Counted from the first letter of the stretch, positions 25,299 through 35,077 are shown. The stretch: 64,000 bases of DNA from Prevotella sp. (GCA_017443345.1 JAFSNR010000097.1:1-64000); one strand, 5' to 3'. Numbers and translations are program-made. Notes: generated by a model not told the origin, from the letters alone.

Positions 25299-26078
25299 TT
25301 AGAAGAACATTGTAGGTAATGAATTCTTGCGCTTTTGGGAGAGTTCAGACTTCATGCGAGAGACAGCTGTCTTGAAAAAGAAGCTGATGAGATGTTCGTC
25401 TGTGCCATCTGTGCGAATCTGCTTGAGAGCAGAGATATAGGCTGAGCGATCTTCGAGGCGGATAATGAGCAAGGGATGATTGGCTCGAAGGAGGATGAAA
25501 TTAGAGAGCAGGCGACCCGTTCTGCCATTGCCATCGCGAAATGGGTGCAGATATTCGTAATATCCATGCCATTTGGCTGCGACAATCATAGGGTGCTGTC
25601 CATCGTCGAGAGCCTTGTGCGTTGAAGCCATCAGATGAGGAACACGGGCTATCAGCGTTTCATGATCTCCAAAGACAGTATCGCCAGCAGCCATATCCTC
25701 AGTGGTATATTCTCCTGCAATGGCCCCTGGGACTCGATAACTGAGTGTGTGCTCTGTCACTAAGCGATTCACCTCTTTTAATAAGGCTTCATCGAAGGGA
25801 TGATTCAAATGGCTGGCCATATAATCAAAAGCACGGAAATGGTCTGCCATTTCTGTACATTCTAATAAAGAACGCCCTACAGGAATCATTGCCATTCCCT
25901 GTTCGCGAAGAATGCGCGTATCATCAACAGTAAAAGAATTTCCCTCAATTGCACAAGAATGCGCAGAGAATAGAATCTCGTTGTATTCCATCCACTGCTG
26001 CTTACCCATCTTCTCAGCTATCTTCTGCTGATACTCCTGACGGATAAGTTCGTATTCTTCTATTTCTTTCTCGAACAT
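25299..26078 (-). CDS. Fic family protein (AMPylation-type, N-terminally auto-inhibited)
   Basis: 259 residues from ATG 26078. The Fic core motif LHPFRDGNGRTGRLLSN (HPFxxGNGRxxR) is intact near residue 170, so transfer of AMP from ATP to a target hydroxyl is expected. The N-terminal SAHSCAIEGNSF contains the inhibitory (S/T)xxxE(G/N) helix motif, which places it in the self-inhibited class. A longer frame continues upstream but crosses the promoter and is not used: TATCTTTG (complement of 26084-26091) ends 6 bases before this ATG, so the message is probably leaderless. Target unknown. Confidence 0.88.
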   Translation of the reverse strand: MFEKEIEEYELIRQEYQQKIAEKMGKQQWMEYNEILFSAHSCAIEGNSFTVDDTRILREQGMAMIPVGRSLLECTEMADHFRAFDYMASHLNHPFDEALLKEVNRLVTEHTLSYRVPGAIAGEYTTEDMAAGDTVFGDHETLIARVPHLMASTHKALDDGQHPMIVAAKWHGYYEYLHPFRDGNGRTGRLLSNFILLRANHPLLIIRLEDRSAYISALKQIRTDGTDEHLISFFFKTAVSRMKSELSQKRKNSLPTMFF

Positions 26079-26083
26079 CGCTG

Positions 26084-26152
26084 CAAAGATAAAAAGAAAA
26101 AACGATATATTCAAATAAAATTTGGTTTTTCGCTTGCTTAATTGTACCTTTG
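26084..26152. promoter_or_regulatory. Divergent perfect promoters for fic (-) and the phosphatase gene (+)
   Basis: Leftward: TTTG (complement of 26112-26115), 20 bases, TATCTTTG (26084-26091). Rightward: TTTG 26121-26124, 20 bases, TACCTTTG 26145-26152. Both start codons follow within 6-9 bases of the -7 element. Confidence 0.7.
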
Positions 26153-26160
26153 CAGGCGAA

Positions 26161-26637
26161 ATGAAAAAGAAGATACTGTTTATCTGTCTGGGTAATATCT
26201 GTCGCTCGCCAGCTGCTGATGGGATTATGAGGCATCTCGTGACAGAGAGGGGACTCGAGGATGAGTTTCTGATTGACTCTGCTGGCATTGGTTCCTGGCA
26301 TGTGGGTCAGTTGCCAGATAGGAGAATGCGAGAGTGTGGACAACGACATGGGTATAACTTCGACCATCGAGCACGCCAGTTCTCATCGAAGGACTTTGAG
26401 CGCTTTGATTATATTGCAGTGATGGATCAGGAGAACTATCACGATGTAGCACGACAAGCTAACGCACCTGATGATCTGAAGAAGATTATCCGCATGAGCG
26501 ACTATCTGCGTCATCATCCTGGGCAGAAGACAGTTCCAGACCCCTATTATGGTTCCACTCGTGACTTCGAGTTTGCCCTTGAACTGCTCGAAGATGCCTG
26601 CGAGGGTCTGCTTATTTCCTTAAATACTGCAAAATAA
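26161..26637 (+). CDS. Low-molecular-weight protein tyrosine phosphatase
   Basis: 158 residues from ATG 26161. The P-loop CLGNICRSP (CX5R) follows ILFI at residues 5-17, and the general-acid loop VPDPYYGSTRDFE contains the catalytic DPYY. LIDSAGIGSWHVGQLPD is also typical. It removes phosphate from tyrosine residues; in bacteria such enzymes often counter BY-kinases of polysaccharide export, but no such kinase is nearby. The start is 9 bases after the -7 element, so the leader is only a few bases. The 3' end overlaps the converging kinase-like gene by 26 bases. Confidence 0.93.
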   Translation: MKKKILFICLGNICRSPAADGIMRHLVTERGLEDEFLIDSAGIGSWHVGQLPDRRMRECGQRHGYNFDHRARQFSSKDFERFDYIAVMDQENYHDVARQANAPDDLKKIIRMSDYLRHHPGQKTVPDPYYGSTRDFEFALELLEDACEGLLISLNTAK

Positions 26638-27253
26638 GTTCTACGATCTCGTCTTCGTTATGATTGTCGACATTGAAGACCAGGTCGTAGTTTCTGGTGT
26701 CGTAGCGCGAGGTGCCTGTATACTTCTTCACGTAGTTCTCGCGACCAGTATCCACCTCGTCGATAATCTTCTTGGCCTCCTTCTCCGTGATGCCACGCTT
26801 TTCAACCAGTCGACGGATACGATGCTCCAAACGAGCCTGAATGAGGATGCTCAGATGGTTGGGATGATCGCGAAGTATGTAAAATCCACTACGACCAGCG
26901 ATGACACACGACTCATCAGCTGCGATACCCTTCAGGATCTCAGTCTCTGACAGGAAAATATCATCTGTAATCAGGAAGTCAGGAATGGCTGTCTTTCCTG
27001 AAATCAGTTGAGGCGCAGCATAGCTTGGCATCATTTTCAGACTGCGCTTGAAATCAGCCCACCAGTTGTGCTGCTGACCTTTCAGTCGCTCAATCTCCTC
27101 CGTCGTCAACTCGTATTTCTCCTGAAGACCTTGAATCAGAGCCTTGTCGTAAAAGGGCACACCAAGTTTTTCAGCCAGTTTCTTACCAATAGTCCTGCCA
27201 CCTGAACCCAGTTCGCGGTTGATGGTTATCACAAATTGCTCATTCAGTTTCAT
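26612..27253 (-). CDS. Cytidylate kinase-like family protein
   Basis: 213 residues from ATG 27253 (MKLNEQFVITINRELGSGGRTIGKKLAEKLGVPFYDK). The P-loop is degenerate, RELGSGGRTIG, as in the cytidylate-kinase-2 family of unknown substrate that is widespread in gut Bacteroidales. SCVIAGRSGFYILRDHPNHLSILIQA and the C-terminal YDLVFNVDNH...DEIVELILQYL also match. A true cmk is not in this window. Promoter TACCTTTG is at 27276-27283 (complement). The last 26 bases overlap the phosphatase gene. Confidence 0.85.
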   Translation of the reverse strand: MKLNEQFVITINRELGSGGRTIGKKLAEKLGVPFYDKALIQGLQEKYELTTEEIERLKGQQHNWWADFKRSLKMMPSYAAPQLISGKTAIPDFLITDDIFLSETEILKGIAADESCVIAGRSGFYILRDHPNHLSILIQARLEHRIRRLVEKRGITEKEAKKIIDEVDTGRENYVKKYTGTSRYDTRNYDLVFNVDNHNEDEIVELILQYLRK

Positions 27254-27345
27254 ATCCTTAGTTTGATGGTCTCTGCAAAGGTACACATTAATTCTGAATC
27301 CACAAAACTTTCCTCCAAAAATTTGGTTTTCTTCTCACTTATTCG

Positions 27346-27353
27346 TACCTTTG
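27346..27353 (+). promoter_or_regulatory. Promoter of the AlbA-type gene, abutting the start codon
   Basis: TTTG 27322-27325, 20 bases, TACCTTTG 27346-27353; the ATG begins at 27359. CTCACTTATTCGTA before the -7 box is also found at the leuS promoter (28621-28634). Confidence 0.65.
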
Positions 27354-27358
27354 CACTG

Positions 27359-28012
27359 ATGGACGACAAACGTTATCTCTTAGGACTGATTCGCGAAGGC
27401 GAGCACCAGCAGCAGGATTTCAAGTATCGCGTAGCTGATGCCTGCAAGCTGGCCAAGTCGGTATCTGCCTTTGCCAATACTGACGGAGGTAGACTGCTGA
27501 TAGGTGTGAGAGACGATGGCCATCTCTCTGGCGTTCGTTCTGAGGAAGAAATCTACATGATGCATCAGGCTGCCTATAAGTATTGCAAACCTGAGGCCAG
27601 CATCAAGTTCGATACTTACCATGTAGACGGGCGAACCATCGTCGTTGCCACTGTGCCTCCTTCTGATCGCAAACCAGTCTGTGCCATCAATGAGGCAGGG
27701 GAGGAGAGGGCTTATATCCGTATCGCTGATGAGAATATCGTGGCCTCGCCTGTACACTTGGCCATCTGGCGAGATCAACAGGCTGAGAATGGTGCTATGA
27801 TGACGTATACGGATACGGTGAAGAAGTTACTTAGCTCGATGGCATCAGATCGCCCTGACACTCAGCCTCAACCATTTACGCTCAATCAGATTGTGCGTCG
27901 TTCGCGTATCTCACGATTTAAGGTGATTCATCTGCTGGCTCGTCTGATCCGCTTTGGAATCGTTCGCTGCGAACATCGCGACCAGCAGTTCTTTTTCAGT
28001 ATTCTTCAATGA
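27359..28012 (+). CDS. AlbA_2-domain (ATP-binding/Schlafen-like) protein
   Basis: 217 residues from ATG 27359. EGEHQQQDFKYRVADACKLAKSVSAFANTDGGRLLIGVRDDG is the AlbA_2 (formerly AAA_4) pattern with the conserved FKxR, AFANTxGG and GVxDDG. After a beta-rich segment (FDTYHVDGRTIVVATVPPS) comes a helical C-terminus with a likely winged helix (FTLNQIVRRSRISRFKVIHLLARLIRFGIVR). Probably a nucleic-acid-binding regulator. The start follows the -7 element by 6 bases, so translation is likely leaderless. Its end overlaps the converging neighbour by 17 bases. Confidence 0.8.
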   Translation: MDDKRYLLGLIREGEHQQQDFKYRVADACKLAKSVSAFANTDGGRLLIGVRDDGHLSGVRSEEEIYMMHQAAYKYCKPEASIKFDTYHVDGRTIVVATVPPSDRKPVCAINEAGEERAYIRIADENIVASPVHLAIWRDQQAENGAMMTYTDTVKKLLSSMASDRPDTQPQPFTLNQIVRRSRISRFKVIHLLARLIRFGIVRCEHRDQQFFFSILQ

Positions 28013-28499
28013 TTTTCTGAAGGCGCTTGCGACGTTCTTCCTTGGAGTTTTTACGCCATTTCTTAGGAATGATATTACCAATGAGCGATAACAGATTACC
28101 TCCACTACTGGGATCGATAGCTGCCAGTTGTGCTTCTTTCTTGTCGATTTTCATTTGTCGTTTCAAGGCTTCAGGAAGCTCATCGTGTTTACCATGTCCA
28201 AAGACGACAACCTCCTTGATATTCAGCAACTTGGAAATCAAGAAGACAGTATCGCGCACCTCTTTCAGATTCACCAGACGGCTTTCATAATTGACATGCG
28301 AGAAAGAGAGCGACTTGCAACTGTCAGATACGCTGAAGAATCCCAATGAATCAGTTGTCAGGTTTCCATCCTTACTGATAACGTTGGCACCAACAACAGG
28401 CATCAGTGTCTCCACATCGACAACCACCAGTCGTCTTTGCGCCAAACCCTGAAGTGTTCCTGCCAACAATAGCAGCAAAAGAAGTCGCATCTGCTTCAT
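27996..28499 (-). CDS. Exported protein with carboxypeptidase-like regulatory domain
   Basis: 167 residues from ATG 28499 with a signal peptide (MKQMRLLLLLLLAGTLQGLAQ). RRLVVVDVETLMPVVGANVISKDGNLTTDSLGFFSVSDSCKSLSFSHVNYESRLVNLKEV is a CarboxypepD_reg (CNA-B-like) beta-sandwich, as at the front of TonB-dependent receptors, but the receptor barrel is absent. The C-terminal third is basic and coiled. Periplasmic or outer-membrane associated, function unknown. No promoter element of the consensus type is obvious before it. Confidence 0.75.
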   Translation of the reverse strand: MKQMRLLLLLLLAGTLQGLAQRRLVVVDVETLMPVVGANVISKDGNLTTDSLGFFSVSDSCKSLSFSHVNYESRLVNLKEVRDTVFLISKLLNIKEVVVFGHGKHDELPEALKRQMKIDKKEAQLAAIDPSSGGNLLSLIGNIIPKKWRKNSKEERRKRLQKIIEEY

Positions 28500-28607
28500 C
28501 GTGTGCAAAATTAGCGATTAGCCTCGTTCCCTCCAAAAGTTTTCAGACTATTTAGTGATTATTCAGACAACTAAAGATAGGCTGTTTCTCAAAAATTTCC
28601 TTTTTCT

Positions 28608-28639
28608 TTTGGCATTCTGCTCACTTATTCGTATCTTTG
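28608..28639 (+). promoter_or_regulatory. leuS operon promoter
   Basis: TTTG 28608-28611, 20 bases, TATCTTTG 28632-28639. The leader to the leuS start is about 40 bases. Confidence 0.7.
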
Positions 28640-28683
28640 CACCCTCAATAATAATGTACGGAAACAATTAAAACGAAGATACA

Positions 28684-31503
28684 ATGGACTACAATTTCAG
28701 AGAAATCGAACAGAAATGGCAGAAGCGATGGGTAGAGAATGGCACTTATCGCGTAGTGGAGGACAAGAACAAGAAGAAGTTCTATGTGCTGAACATGTTC
28801 CCTTATCCTAGTGGAGCAGGCTTGCACGTGGGTCATCCCCTTGGCTACATCGCCAGTGATATCTATGCTCGCTACAAGCGTCAGCAAGGCTTCAACGTGC
28901 TGAATCCCATGGGATACGATGCTTACGGACTGCCTGCTGAGCAGTATGCCATCCAGACAGGTCAGCACCCAGAGAAGACTACGTTTGAGAACATCGATCG
29001 TTATCGCTCTCAGTTGGATAAGATTGGATTCTCTTTCGACTGGGAGCGCGAGGTCCGTACTTGCGATCCTATCTACTATAAGTGGACACAATGGGCCTTC
29101 CAGCGCATGTTCAAGAGCTACTATAGCACCTCATCGCACAAGGCTCAGCCAACGATCAAACTGATTGAGCACTTCGAACTGATGGGTACTGAGAACTGTA
29201 ACGCTCTGGGTACTGAGGAACTGCACTTTACAGCTTCTGACTGGGCTGGTTTCTCAGAGAAGAAAAAGCAGGAGGTGCTGATGAACTATCGTATTGCCTA
29301 TCTGGCTGATACGATGGTGAACTGGTGTCCTAAGCTGGGAACCGTTTTGGCTAACGATGAGGTTGTTGATGGTGTCAGCGTTCGTGGAGGTTATCCTGTT
29401 GTTCAGAAGAAGATGCGCCAGTGGTGTCTGCGTGTTTCTGCTTATGCTCAGCGTTTGCTCGATGGTCTCGAGGAGATCGACTGGACAGACTCTCTGAAGG
29501 AGACGCAACGCAACTGGATTGGTCGCTCTGAGGGTACTGAGGTGGAGTTCAAGGTAGCTGATTCAGACAAGCATTTCACCATCTTCACAACGCGTGCTGA
29601 TACGATGTTTGGTGTTACCTTTATGGTGCTGGCACCTGAAAGTGAGCTCGTCGCAGAACTCACTACTCCTGATCAGAAGGAAGAAGTCGAGAAATACCTC
29701 GACTACGTGAAGAAGCGCACGGAGCGTGATCGTCAGATGGACCACAAGGTAACGGGCGTGTTCTCAGGTAGTTACGCCATCAATCCGTTTACTGACGAAA
29801 AGATCCCCATCTGGATTGCAGAATACGTATTGGCTGGTTATGGTACTGGTGCCATTATGGCTGTGCCTGCTCACGACTCTCGTGACTATGCCTTCGCCAA
29901 GCACTTCAACCTGCCTATCATTCCTCTGATTGAGGGTGCCGATGTCAGCGAGGAGAGCTACGATGCCAAAGAGGGTATCATGTGTAACTCTGCTTCAGCT
30001 AAGTTCAGCCTCAACGGACTGACTGTCAAGGAGGCTATTGCTGCCACAAAGAAATTCGTGACTGAACAAGGGCTTGGACGCGTCAAGGTGAACTATCGTC
30101 TTCGCGATGCCATCTTCTCTCGTCAGCGCTATTGGGGCGAACCGTTCCCTGTTTACTACAAGGACGATATGCCTTATATGATTCCTAAGGAGTGTCTGCC
30201 TCTGGAGCTTCCTGAGATCGACGAATATAAGCCAACGGAGACTGGTGAGCCCCCATTGGGACGTGCTAAGATGTGGGCTTGGGATACGAAGTTCGACAAG
30301 GTAGTGAGCAAAGACGAGATCGACAATAAGAGCGTCTTCCCACTCGAGCTGAACACGATGCCTGGTTTCGCTGGCTCTTCAGCCTACTATCTCCGTTATA
30401 TGGATCCAAAGAACGAGAAGGCTCTTGTCAGTCGTGATGCTGACGAATACTGGCGCAATGTAGACCTCTATGTAGGAGGTACTGAGCACGCTACAGGCCA
30501 CCTGATCTACTCTCGTTTCTGGAATAAGTTCCTCTATGACTCTGGCTATTCTTGCGAGGACGAGCCTTTCAAGAAACTCGTGAACCAGGGTATGATTCAG
30601 GGTCGCTCCAACTTCGTTTATCGTATCGAGGACGAGGGAGCTGACAAGGGTAAGTTCGTCAGCTTTGGCCTGAAGGATAAGTACACCACGACTCCTATCC
30701 ACGTAGACGTCAATATCGTCAGTGCTGATGTGCTCGATATCGATTCTTTCAAGGCTTGGCGCCCAGAGTATGAGAATGCTGAGTTTATCCTCGAAAATGG
30801 ACAGTATAAGTGTGGCTGGGCCATCGAGAAGATGTCTAAGTCAATGTTCAACGTGGTGAATCCGGATATGATCGTCGAGAAGTATGGTGCTGATACCCTT
30901 CGTCTCTACGAGATGTTCCTGGGTCCTGTTGAGCAGTCGAAGCCTTGGGACACCAATGGTATCGATGGCTGCCACAGATTCCTGCGTAAGTTCTGGAACC
31001 TCTATCAGAACGGATTCGATGAGGGCGAGGCAACTGCAGAGAATCTGAAAAGCGTTCATAAGCTCATCAAGAAAGTATCTGGCGACATCGAGACCTTCAG
31101 TTATAACACTTCTATCTCTGCCTTCATGATCTGCGTGAACGAACTCTCTCAGCAAAAGTGCAAGAACAAGGAACTGCTGAAGACCCTCGTGATCCTCATC
31201 GCTCCATTTGCACCTCATATCGCTGAGGAGCTTTGGGAGGCTTTAGGCGAGCAGGGAAGTGTTTGCGACTCTCAGTGGCCTACATGGAATGAGGAGTATC
31301 TCGTAGAGAGCCAGGTGAAACTGGGTATCGCCTTCAATGGTAAGAACCGCTTCGAGATGGAGTTTGCTGCTGATGCTGACAATCAGACTATTCAGGACGC
31401 TGTATTGGCAGATGAGCGCTCTCAGAAGTATCTCGAAGGTTTCCAGGTAGCAAAGGTTATCATCGTCCCTAAGCGTATGGTGAACATTGTGCTGAAGAAA
31501 TAA
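28684..31503 (+). CDS. leuS: Leucyl-tRNA synthetase
   Basis: 939 residues. Class I synthetase charging tRNA-Leu. The HIGH motif is [16 protein letters not shown] near residues 40-55, the CP1 editing domain includes the threonine-rich [17 protein letters not shown], and KMSKS is intact in [16 protein letters not shown] near residue 717. An insertion of about 70 residues between the editing domain and the KMSKS region ([24 protein letters not shown]) is common in Bacteroidales LeuRS. First gene of leuS-yitT-rdgB-porZ, all with zero or negative spacing. Confidence 0.97.
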   Translation: MDYNFREIEQKWQKRWVENGTYRVVEDKNKKKFYVLNMFPYPSGAGLHVGHPLGYIASDIYARYKRQQGFNVLNPMGYDAYGLPAEQYAIQTGQHPEKTTFENIDRYRSQLDKIGFSFDWEREVRTCDPIYYKWTQWAFQRMFKSYYSTSSHKAQPTIKLIEHFELMGTENCNALGTEELHFTASDWAGFSEKKKQEVLMNYRIAYLADTMVNWCPKLGTVLANDEVVDGVSVRGGYPVVQKKMRQWCLRVSAYAQRLLDGLEEIDWTDSLKETQRNWIGRSEGTEVEFKVADSDKHFTIFTTRADTMFGVTFMVLAPESELVAELTTPDQKEEVEKYLDYVKKRTERDRQMDHKVTGVFSGSYAINPFTDEKIPIWIAEYVLAGYGTGAIMAVPAHDSRDYAFAKHFNLPIIPLIEGADVSEESYDAKEGIMCNSASAKFSLNGLTVKEAIAATKKFVTEQGLGRVKVNYRLRDAIFSRQRYWGEPFPVYYKDDMPYMIPKECLPLELPEIDEYKPTETGEPPLGRAKMWAWDTKFDKVVSKDEIDNKSVFPLELNTMPGFAGSSAYYLRYMDPKNEKALVSRDADEYWRNVDLYVGGTEHATGHLIYSRFWNKFLYDSGYSCEDEPFKKLVNQGMIQGRSNFVYRIEDEGADKGKFVSFGLKDKYTTTPIHVDVNIVSADVLDIDSFKAWRPEYENAEFILENGQYKCGWAIEKMSKSMFNVVNPDMIVEKYGADTLRLYEMFLGPVEQSKPWDTNGIDGCHRFLRKFWNLYQNGFDEGEATAENLKSVHKLIKKVSGDIETFSYNTSISAFMICVNELSQQKCKNKELLKTLVILIAPFAPHIAEELWEALGEQGSVCDSQWPTWNEEYLVESQVKLGIAFNGKNRFEMEFAADADNQTIQDAVLADERSQKYLEGFQVAKVIIVPKRMVNIVLKK

Positions 31504-32469
31504 ATGACAATTAATCACAAATTGATTTGGAACGAGGTCAAAGACTATCTTTTCATAGCCTTTGGCCTGTTGCTTTACACCATCGCGTTCACAGTGTTCC
31601 TGATGCCTTATCAGATTGTAGCTGGTGGTGTGACTGGTCTTTCAGCTATCATCTACTACGCAACAGGCTTCCACTTGGAGAATACCTATATCATCATCAA
31701 CGGTATCCTCTTGTTAGTGGCCTTGAAGATCTTGGGTGTCAAATTCCTGATGAAGACCATCTTTGCCATCTTCACGCTCTATTTCATGCTGATGTTTGCG
31801 CAGGAGATTATTCCCAAGCAGGAAAACGGACTTCCCTTCAAACTGATGGGCGAGGGTCAGGACTTCATGTCGATGATTATTGGTTGTGTACTGACTGGTA
31901 TCGCCTTGGCTACTGTATTTACGCATAATGGCTCTACAGGTGGAACAGATATCATCGCTGCCTCAGTGAACAAGTTCCATCCAAACGTGTCGCTGGGCAA
32001 TGTACTGATTACAGCAGACTTCTGTATCATTGGCTCCTGTATGTTCTTTCCACAATTCGGAACCTATCTCGAAAGAGCCCATAAGGTGATGTTTGGTTTC
32101 TGCGTGATGGCGATGGAGAACTATACGCTCGACTATGTGATGAATGCACGTCGCCAGTCTGTGCAGTTCCTGATCTTCACTCGCAAATGGCAGGAGATTG
32201 CCAACGCCATTGGTACAGAGATGAATCATGGTGTGACGATTCTCGACGGACATGGCTGGTATACAGGTAAGGAGATGAAAGTGCTCTGTATCCTCGCCAG
32301 AAAGAACGAGAGCATCAATATCTTCCGTCTGATTAAGATTATCGATCCTAATGCGTTCGTATCGCAGTCGAGTGTTATTGGTGTCTATGGCGAAGGCTTT
32401 GATGAGATGAAAGTCAAGGTGAAGATAGAGGAAGACAAAATAAGACAGAAGAAGATAGAAGAATCATGA
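31504..32469 (+). CDS. YitT family (DUF161/DUF2179) membrane protein
   Basis: 321 residues beginning directly after the leuS stop. Five to six membrane segments occupy residues 15-190 ([33 protein letters not shown] with the family's AGGVTG, and [14 protein letters not shown]). The C-terminal soluble DUF2179 domain covers about residues 220-305 ([27 protein letters not shown]). The transported substance is not known. Overlaps rdgB by 4 bases. Confidence 0.9.
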   Translation: MTINHKLIWNEVKDYLFIAFGLLLYTIAFTVFLMPYQIVAGGVTGLSAIIYYATGFHLENTYIIINGILLLVALKILGVKFLMKTIFAIFTLYFMLMFAQEIIPKQENGLPFKLMGEGQDFMSMIIGCVLTGIALATVFTHNGSTGGTDIIAASVNKFHPNVSLGNVLITADFCIIGSCMFFPQFGTYLERAHKVMFGFCVMAMENYTLDYVMNARRQSVQFLIFTRKWQEIANAIGTEMNHGVTILDGHGWYTGKEMKVLCILARKNESINIFRLIKIIDPNAFVSQSSVIGVYGEGFDEMKVKVKIEEDKIRQKKIEES

Positions 32470-33119
32470 AAATAGTATTCGCAACCAACAACCAACATAA
32501 GCTCTCCGAGATTCGTTCGATTCTCGGAGAGTCTATTGAAGTACTGTCATTAAAGGATATCAACTGCGACGTAGATATTCCTGAGACAGGCACTACACTC
32601 GAGGAAAACGCCCTTCAGAAGGCACAGTATGTCTATGATCATTACCACATCAGTTGCTTTGCTGACGATACTGGCTTGGAGGTCGATGCGCTCGATGGAG
32701 CGCCTGGTGTCTATTCTGCTAGGTATGCAAGTATGGCTAGTAATTCTAGTCAGACTAGTTCGACTAGTATCTCTAGCCCTGCCAGCCACGATTCTGAGGC
32801 GAATATGACGCGATTACTGAAGGAATTAGGAAATAATAACAATCGCAAAGCAAGATTCCGTACTGTTATTGCGTTAATATTAAAAAAGGATGTATGCCCC
32901 TGTGGCTGCACGTCGATCAAGGAAGTCCATCAGTTCGAGGGAATCGTCAATGGCGAGATTATCCGAGAGCGTAGGGGAGGGGAGGGCTTTGGCTACGATC
33001 CCATCTTCCAGCCTGATGGCTACGACCAGACATTCGCTGAACTGGGAATGGAAATCAAGAACCAAATCAGCCATCGAGCACGTGCCACCCAGAAACTGGC
33101 AGAATTCTTAAAGAAGTGA
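32466..33119 (+). CDS. rdgB: RdgB/HAM1 non-canonical purine NTP pyrophosphatase with Ser-rich insertion
   Basis: 217 residues versus about 195 for relatives. It cleans (d)ITP and XTP from the nucleotide pool. [38 protein letters not shown], and [34 protein letters not shown] are the family motifs. The extra length is about 19 residues ([19 protein letters not shown]) inserted between ARYA and HDSEANM, in a surface loop near the active-site lid. The insert is encoded by a tandem 9-base repeat with CTAG in register (32737, 32746, 32755, 32764, 32773). The reading frame is kept. Overlaps yitT by 4 bases and porZ's region follows. Confidence 0.93.
   Translation: MKIVFATNNQHKLSEIRSILGESIEVLSLKDINCDVDIPETGTTLEENALQKAQYVYDHYHISCFADDTGLEVDALDGAPGVYSARYASMASNSSQTSSTSISSPASHDSEANMTRLLKELGNNNNRKARFRTVIALILKKDVCPCGCTSIKEVHQFEGIVNGEIIRERRGGEGFGYDPIFQPDGYDQTFAELGMEIKNQISHRARATQKLAEFLKK
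32719..32781 (+). repeat. In-frame 9-base CTAG tandem array inside rdgB
   Basis: CTAG occurs at 32737, 32746, 32755, 32764 and 32773, exactly every 9 bases, and also at 32719 in the same phase. Each unit has the form CTAGTnnnn and encodes Ser plus two further polar residues. CTAG is normally rare in bacterial DNA. Confidence 0.8.
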
Positions 33120-33220
33120 AAAGTTTAGAAGTGAAAAGTGAAAAGTATAGGATGAAGAGCGATTGGTGGCAAAGATTCTTGTCACTACTTTTCACCTTTC
33201 ACCTTTCACTTTTAACTTTC
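33113..33220. repeat. Inverted array of GTGAAAR units spanning the porZ start
   Basis: Left arm 33113-33147 (GAAGTGAAAAGTTTAGAAGT and on, units GTGAAAAGT) and right arm 33186-33220 (CTTTTCACCTTTCACCTTTC and on) are inverse arrays with a 38-base centre. The left arm covers the rdgB stop codon; the right arm lies inside the porZ coding sequence and encodes the hydrophobic core of its signal peptide. Confidence 0.75.
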
Positions 33221-35071
33221 TCTCAGGTTGGTACTTGGCGAAACTATCTTGCCTATCACCAAGTGCAGAGTATCTGTAAGGCAGTCGATGAACTATTCGT
33301 GCTGGCTTCGAATGATCTCTATCAGTATAACATGAATGACCAGAGTATTACCACTTACGACAAAATCAATGGCCTCAGCGATACCCACATCACCCATATC
33401 GCCTGGAGCCAGCAGGCTAAGCGACTGATAGCCGTTTATCAGAATGCCAATATCGATATCGTAGAGACAGATGGCGACATCATCAATATCGCTGCGCTCT
33501 ACAATAAATCGATGACAGAGGACAAGACTGTCGACAGCATCTCGATAGAGGGTATCTACGCTTATCTGCATTGTGGCTTTGGCATCGTGAAGGTGAATCT
33601 GCAAAGGGCAGAAATATCAGAGACCTATACGCCCAATATGCCTGATTATCCGCAAGGCCTGACTGCCTATCAGGATAACTACGATGAATATATCAATACT
33701 GTAGCTAGCCTGAATCCTGGAGGACCTGCCTATAATCACTTCTACGAGGCAAAATTCCTAAATGGCAATCTCTATACCACTGGAGGCTATTTCCTACCTA
33801 GTATTCCTGATAATCAGCTGCCTGGCATCATCCAGACCTTTGATGGAAATAACTGGACACTCTATGAAGAAGGAATTAGCGAAAAGACGGGTTATAAATA
33901 TGAGGATAACTGCTGTATCGATGTCGATCCTACAAATGCAGACCATGTCTTCGTAGGAGGAAAATGCGGACTCTATGAGTTTCTGAACAATCAACTGGTT
34001 GCCTATTATAACAAGGATAATAGTCCTTTGAAGGGTGCCAACGACAGAGGGACTGAATTAGGCAATGACTTTGTGCTGATTCTTGGCATAAAATTCGATG
34101 CTCAGGGAAATCTTTGGGTTCTGAACAGTATGGCAAAAGGTGTGAGTCTATTAAAACTCTCACCAAATCATGAATGGACGGATCTTCATCAGCCATTACT
34201 CACTGACGAAGCTGGAAACACTTTGGCAGGACTCAGAGATATGACGATCGACAGTCGAGGACTGCTCTGGTTCGTGAATAATAACTGGCAGGATCCATCG
34301 CTCTTCTGTTATGATATGGAGAACGATAAACTCATCAAATACAACAACTTTACGAACCAGGATGGTGTGAAATACGATATCACCTGGGCCTATTGTGTCG
34401 CTGAAGACAGAGATGGAAATATCTGGGTAGGTACAAACTCAGGACCATTCTTGATTCAGAAGCAGGAAATAGGGCAGGAGAGTGTGACCTTCAATCAGGT
34501 GAAAGTGCCTCGTAACGATGGTACAAACTATGCTGACTATCTGCTCTCAGGCGTCAGTATCAGCAGTATCGCCATCGATGGTGGTAATCGTAAGTGGTTT
34601 GGTTCGAATGGAGCAGGTGCTTTCCTGATCAGTGCTGACAATCTGGAACAAGTCCATAACTTCACGACAGACAATTCCAAGCTGATCACCAACAATATCT
34701 CTTCCATTGCCATCAATCAGAAGTCAGGCGAAGTATTCTTCCTCTCAGATGATGGTCTGTGCTCCTATATGAGCAACGCCATCGAACCTGAAGAGGAGAT
34801 GACAAAAGACAATATCTGGGCTTATCCTAACCCAGTGACGCCTGACTATACAGGACTGATTACTATTACTGGTCTCAGCTATGATGCAGATGTGAAAATC
34901 GTAGCCTCAAATGGTGCTCTGATAGCTGAAGGACGCAGTAATGGAGGTATGTTTACATGGGATGGTTGCGACCAAAAAGGGCGTCGCGTAATAAGTGGCA
35001 TTTATTTCGTAGTAAGTGCCACTTCCGAGGGCAGAAGTGGCACTTGTTGCAAAATAGCAGTTATCCGTTGA
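33152..35071 (+). CDS. porZ: PorZ-like type IX secretion-associated beta-propeller protein
   Basis: 639 residues from ATG 33152; a GTG at 33116 is possible but lies in the repeat arm. A signal peptide (LSLLFTFHLSLLTFSQ) precedes QVGTWRNYLAYHQVQSICKAVDELFVLASNDLYQYNMNDQS, the conserved opening of PorZ. Two-component-regulator-type propeller blades follow (IWVGTNSGPFLI, RKWFGSNGAGAFL), and residues about 555-639 form a C-terminal sandwich (NIWAYPNPVTPDYTGLITITGLSYDADVKI...GRRVISGIYFVVSA) like the type A sorting domain. PorZ is a surface member of the attachment complex that links T9SS cargo to A-LPS. Last gene of the leuS unit. Confidence 0.78.
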   Translation: MKSDWWQRFLSLLFTFHLSLLTFSQVGTWRNYLAYHQVQSICKAVDELFVLASNDLYQYNMNDQSITTYDKINGLSDTHITHIAWSQQAKRLIAVYQNANIDIVETDGDIINIAALYNKSMTEDKTVDSISIEGIYAYLHCGFGIVKVNLQRAEISETYTPNMPDYPQGLTAYQDNYDEYINTVASLNPGGPAYNHFYEAKFLNGNLYTTGGYFLPSIPDNQLPGIIQTFDGNNWTLYEEGISEKTGYKYEDNCCIDVDPTNADHVFVGGKCGLYEFLNNQLVAYYNKDNSPLKGANDRGTELGNDFVLILGIKFDAQGNLWVLNSMAKGVSLLKLSPNHEWTDLHQPLLTDEAGNTLAGLRDMTIDSRGLLWFVNNNWQDPSLFCYDMENDKLIKYNNFTNQDGVKYDITWAYCVAEDRDGNIWVGTNSGPFLIQKQEIGQESVTFNQVKVPRNDGTNYADYLLSGVSISSIAIDGGNRKWFGSNGAGAFLISADNLEQVHNFTTDNSKLITNNISSIAINQKSGEVFFLSDDGLCSYMSNAIEPEEEMTKDNIWAYPNPVTPDYTGLITITGLSYDADVKIVASNGALIAEGRSNGGMFTWDGCDQKGRRVISGIYFVVSATSEGRSGTCCKIAVIR

Positions 35072-35077
35072 AAATAC

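Noticed and set aside
26079..26288. 70-residue N-terminal extension of the Fic protein
   Set aside because: It crosses the divergent promoters and the phosphatase start, and is not typical of the family.
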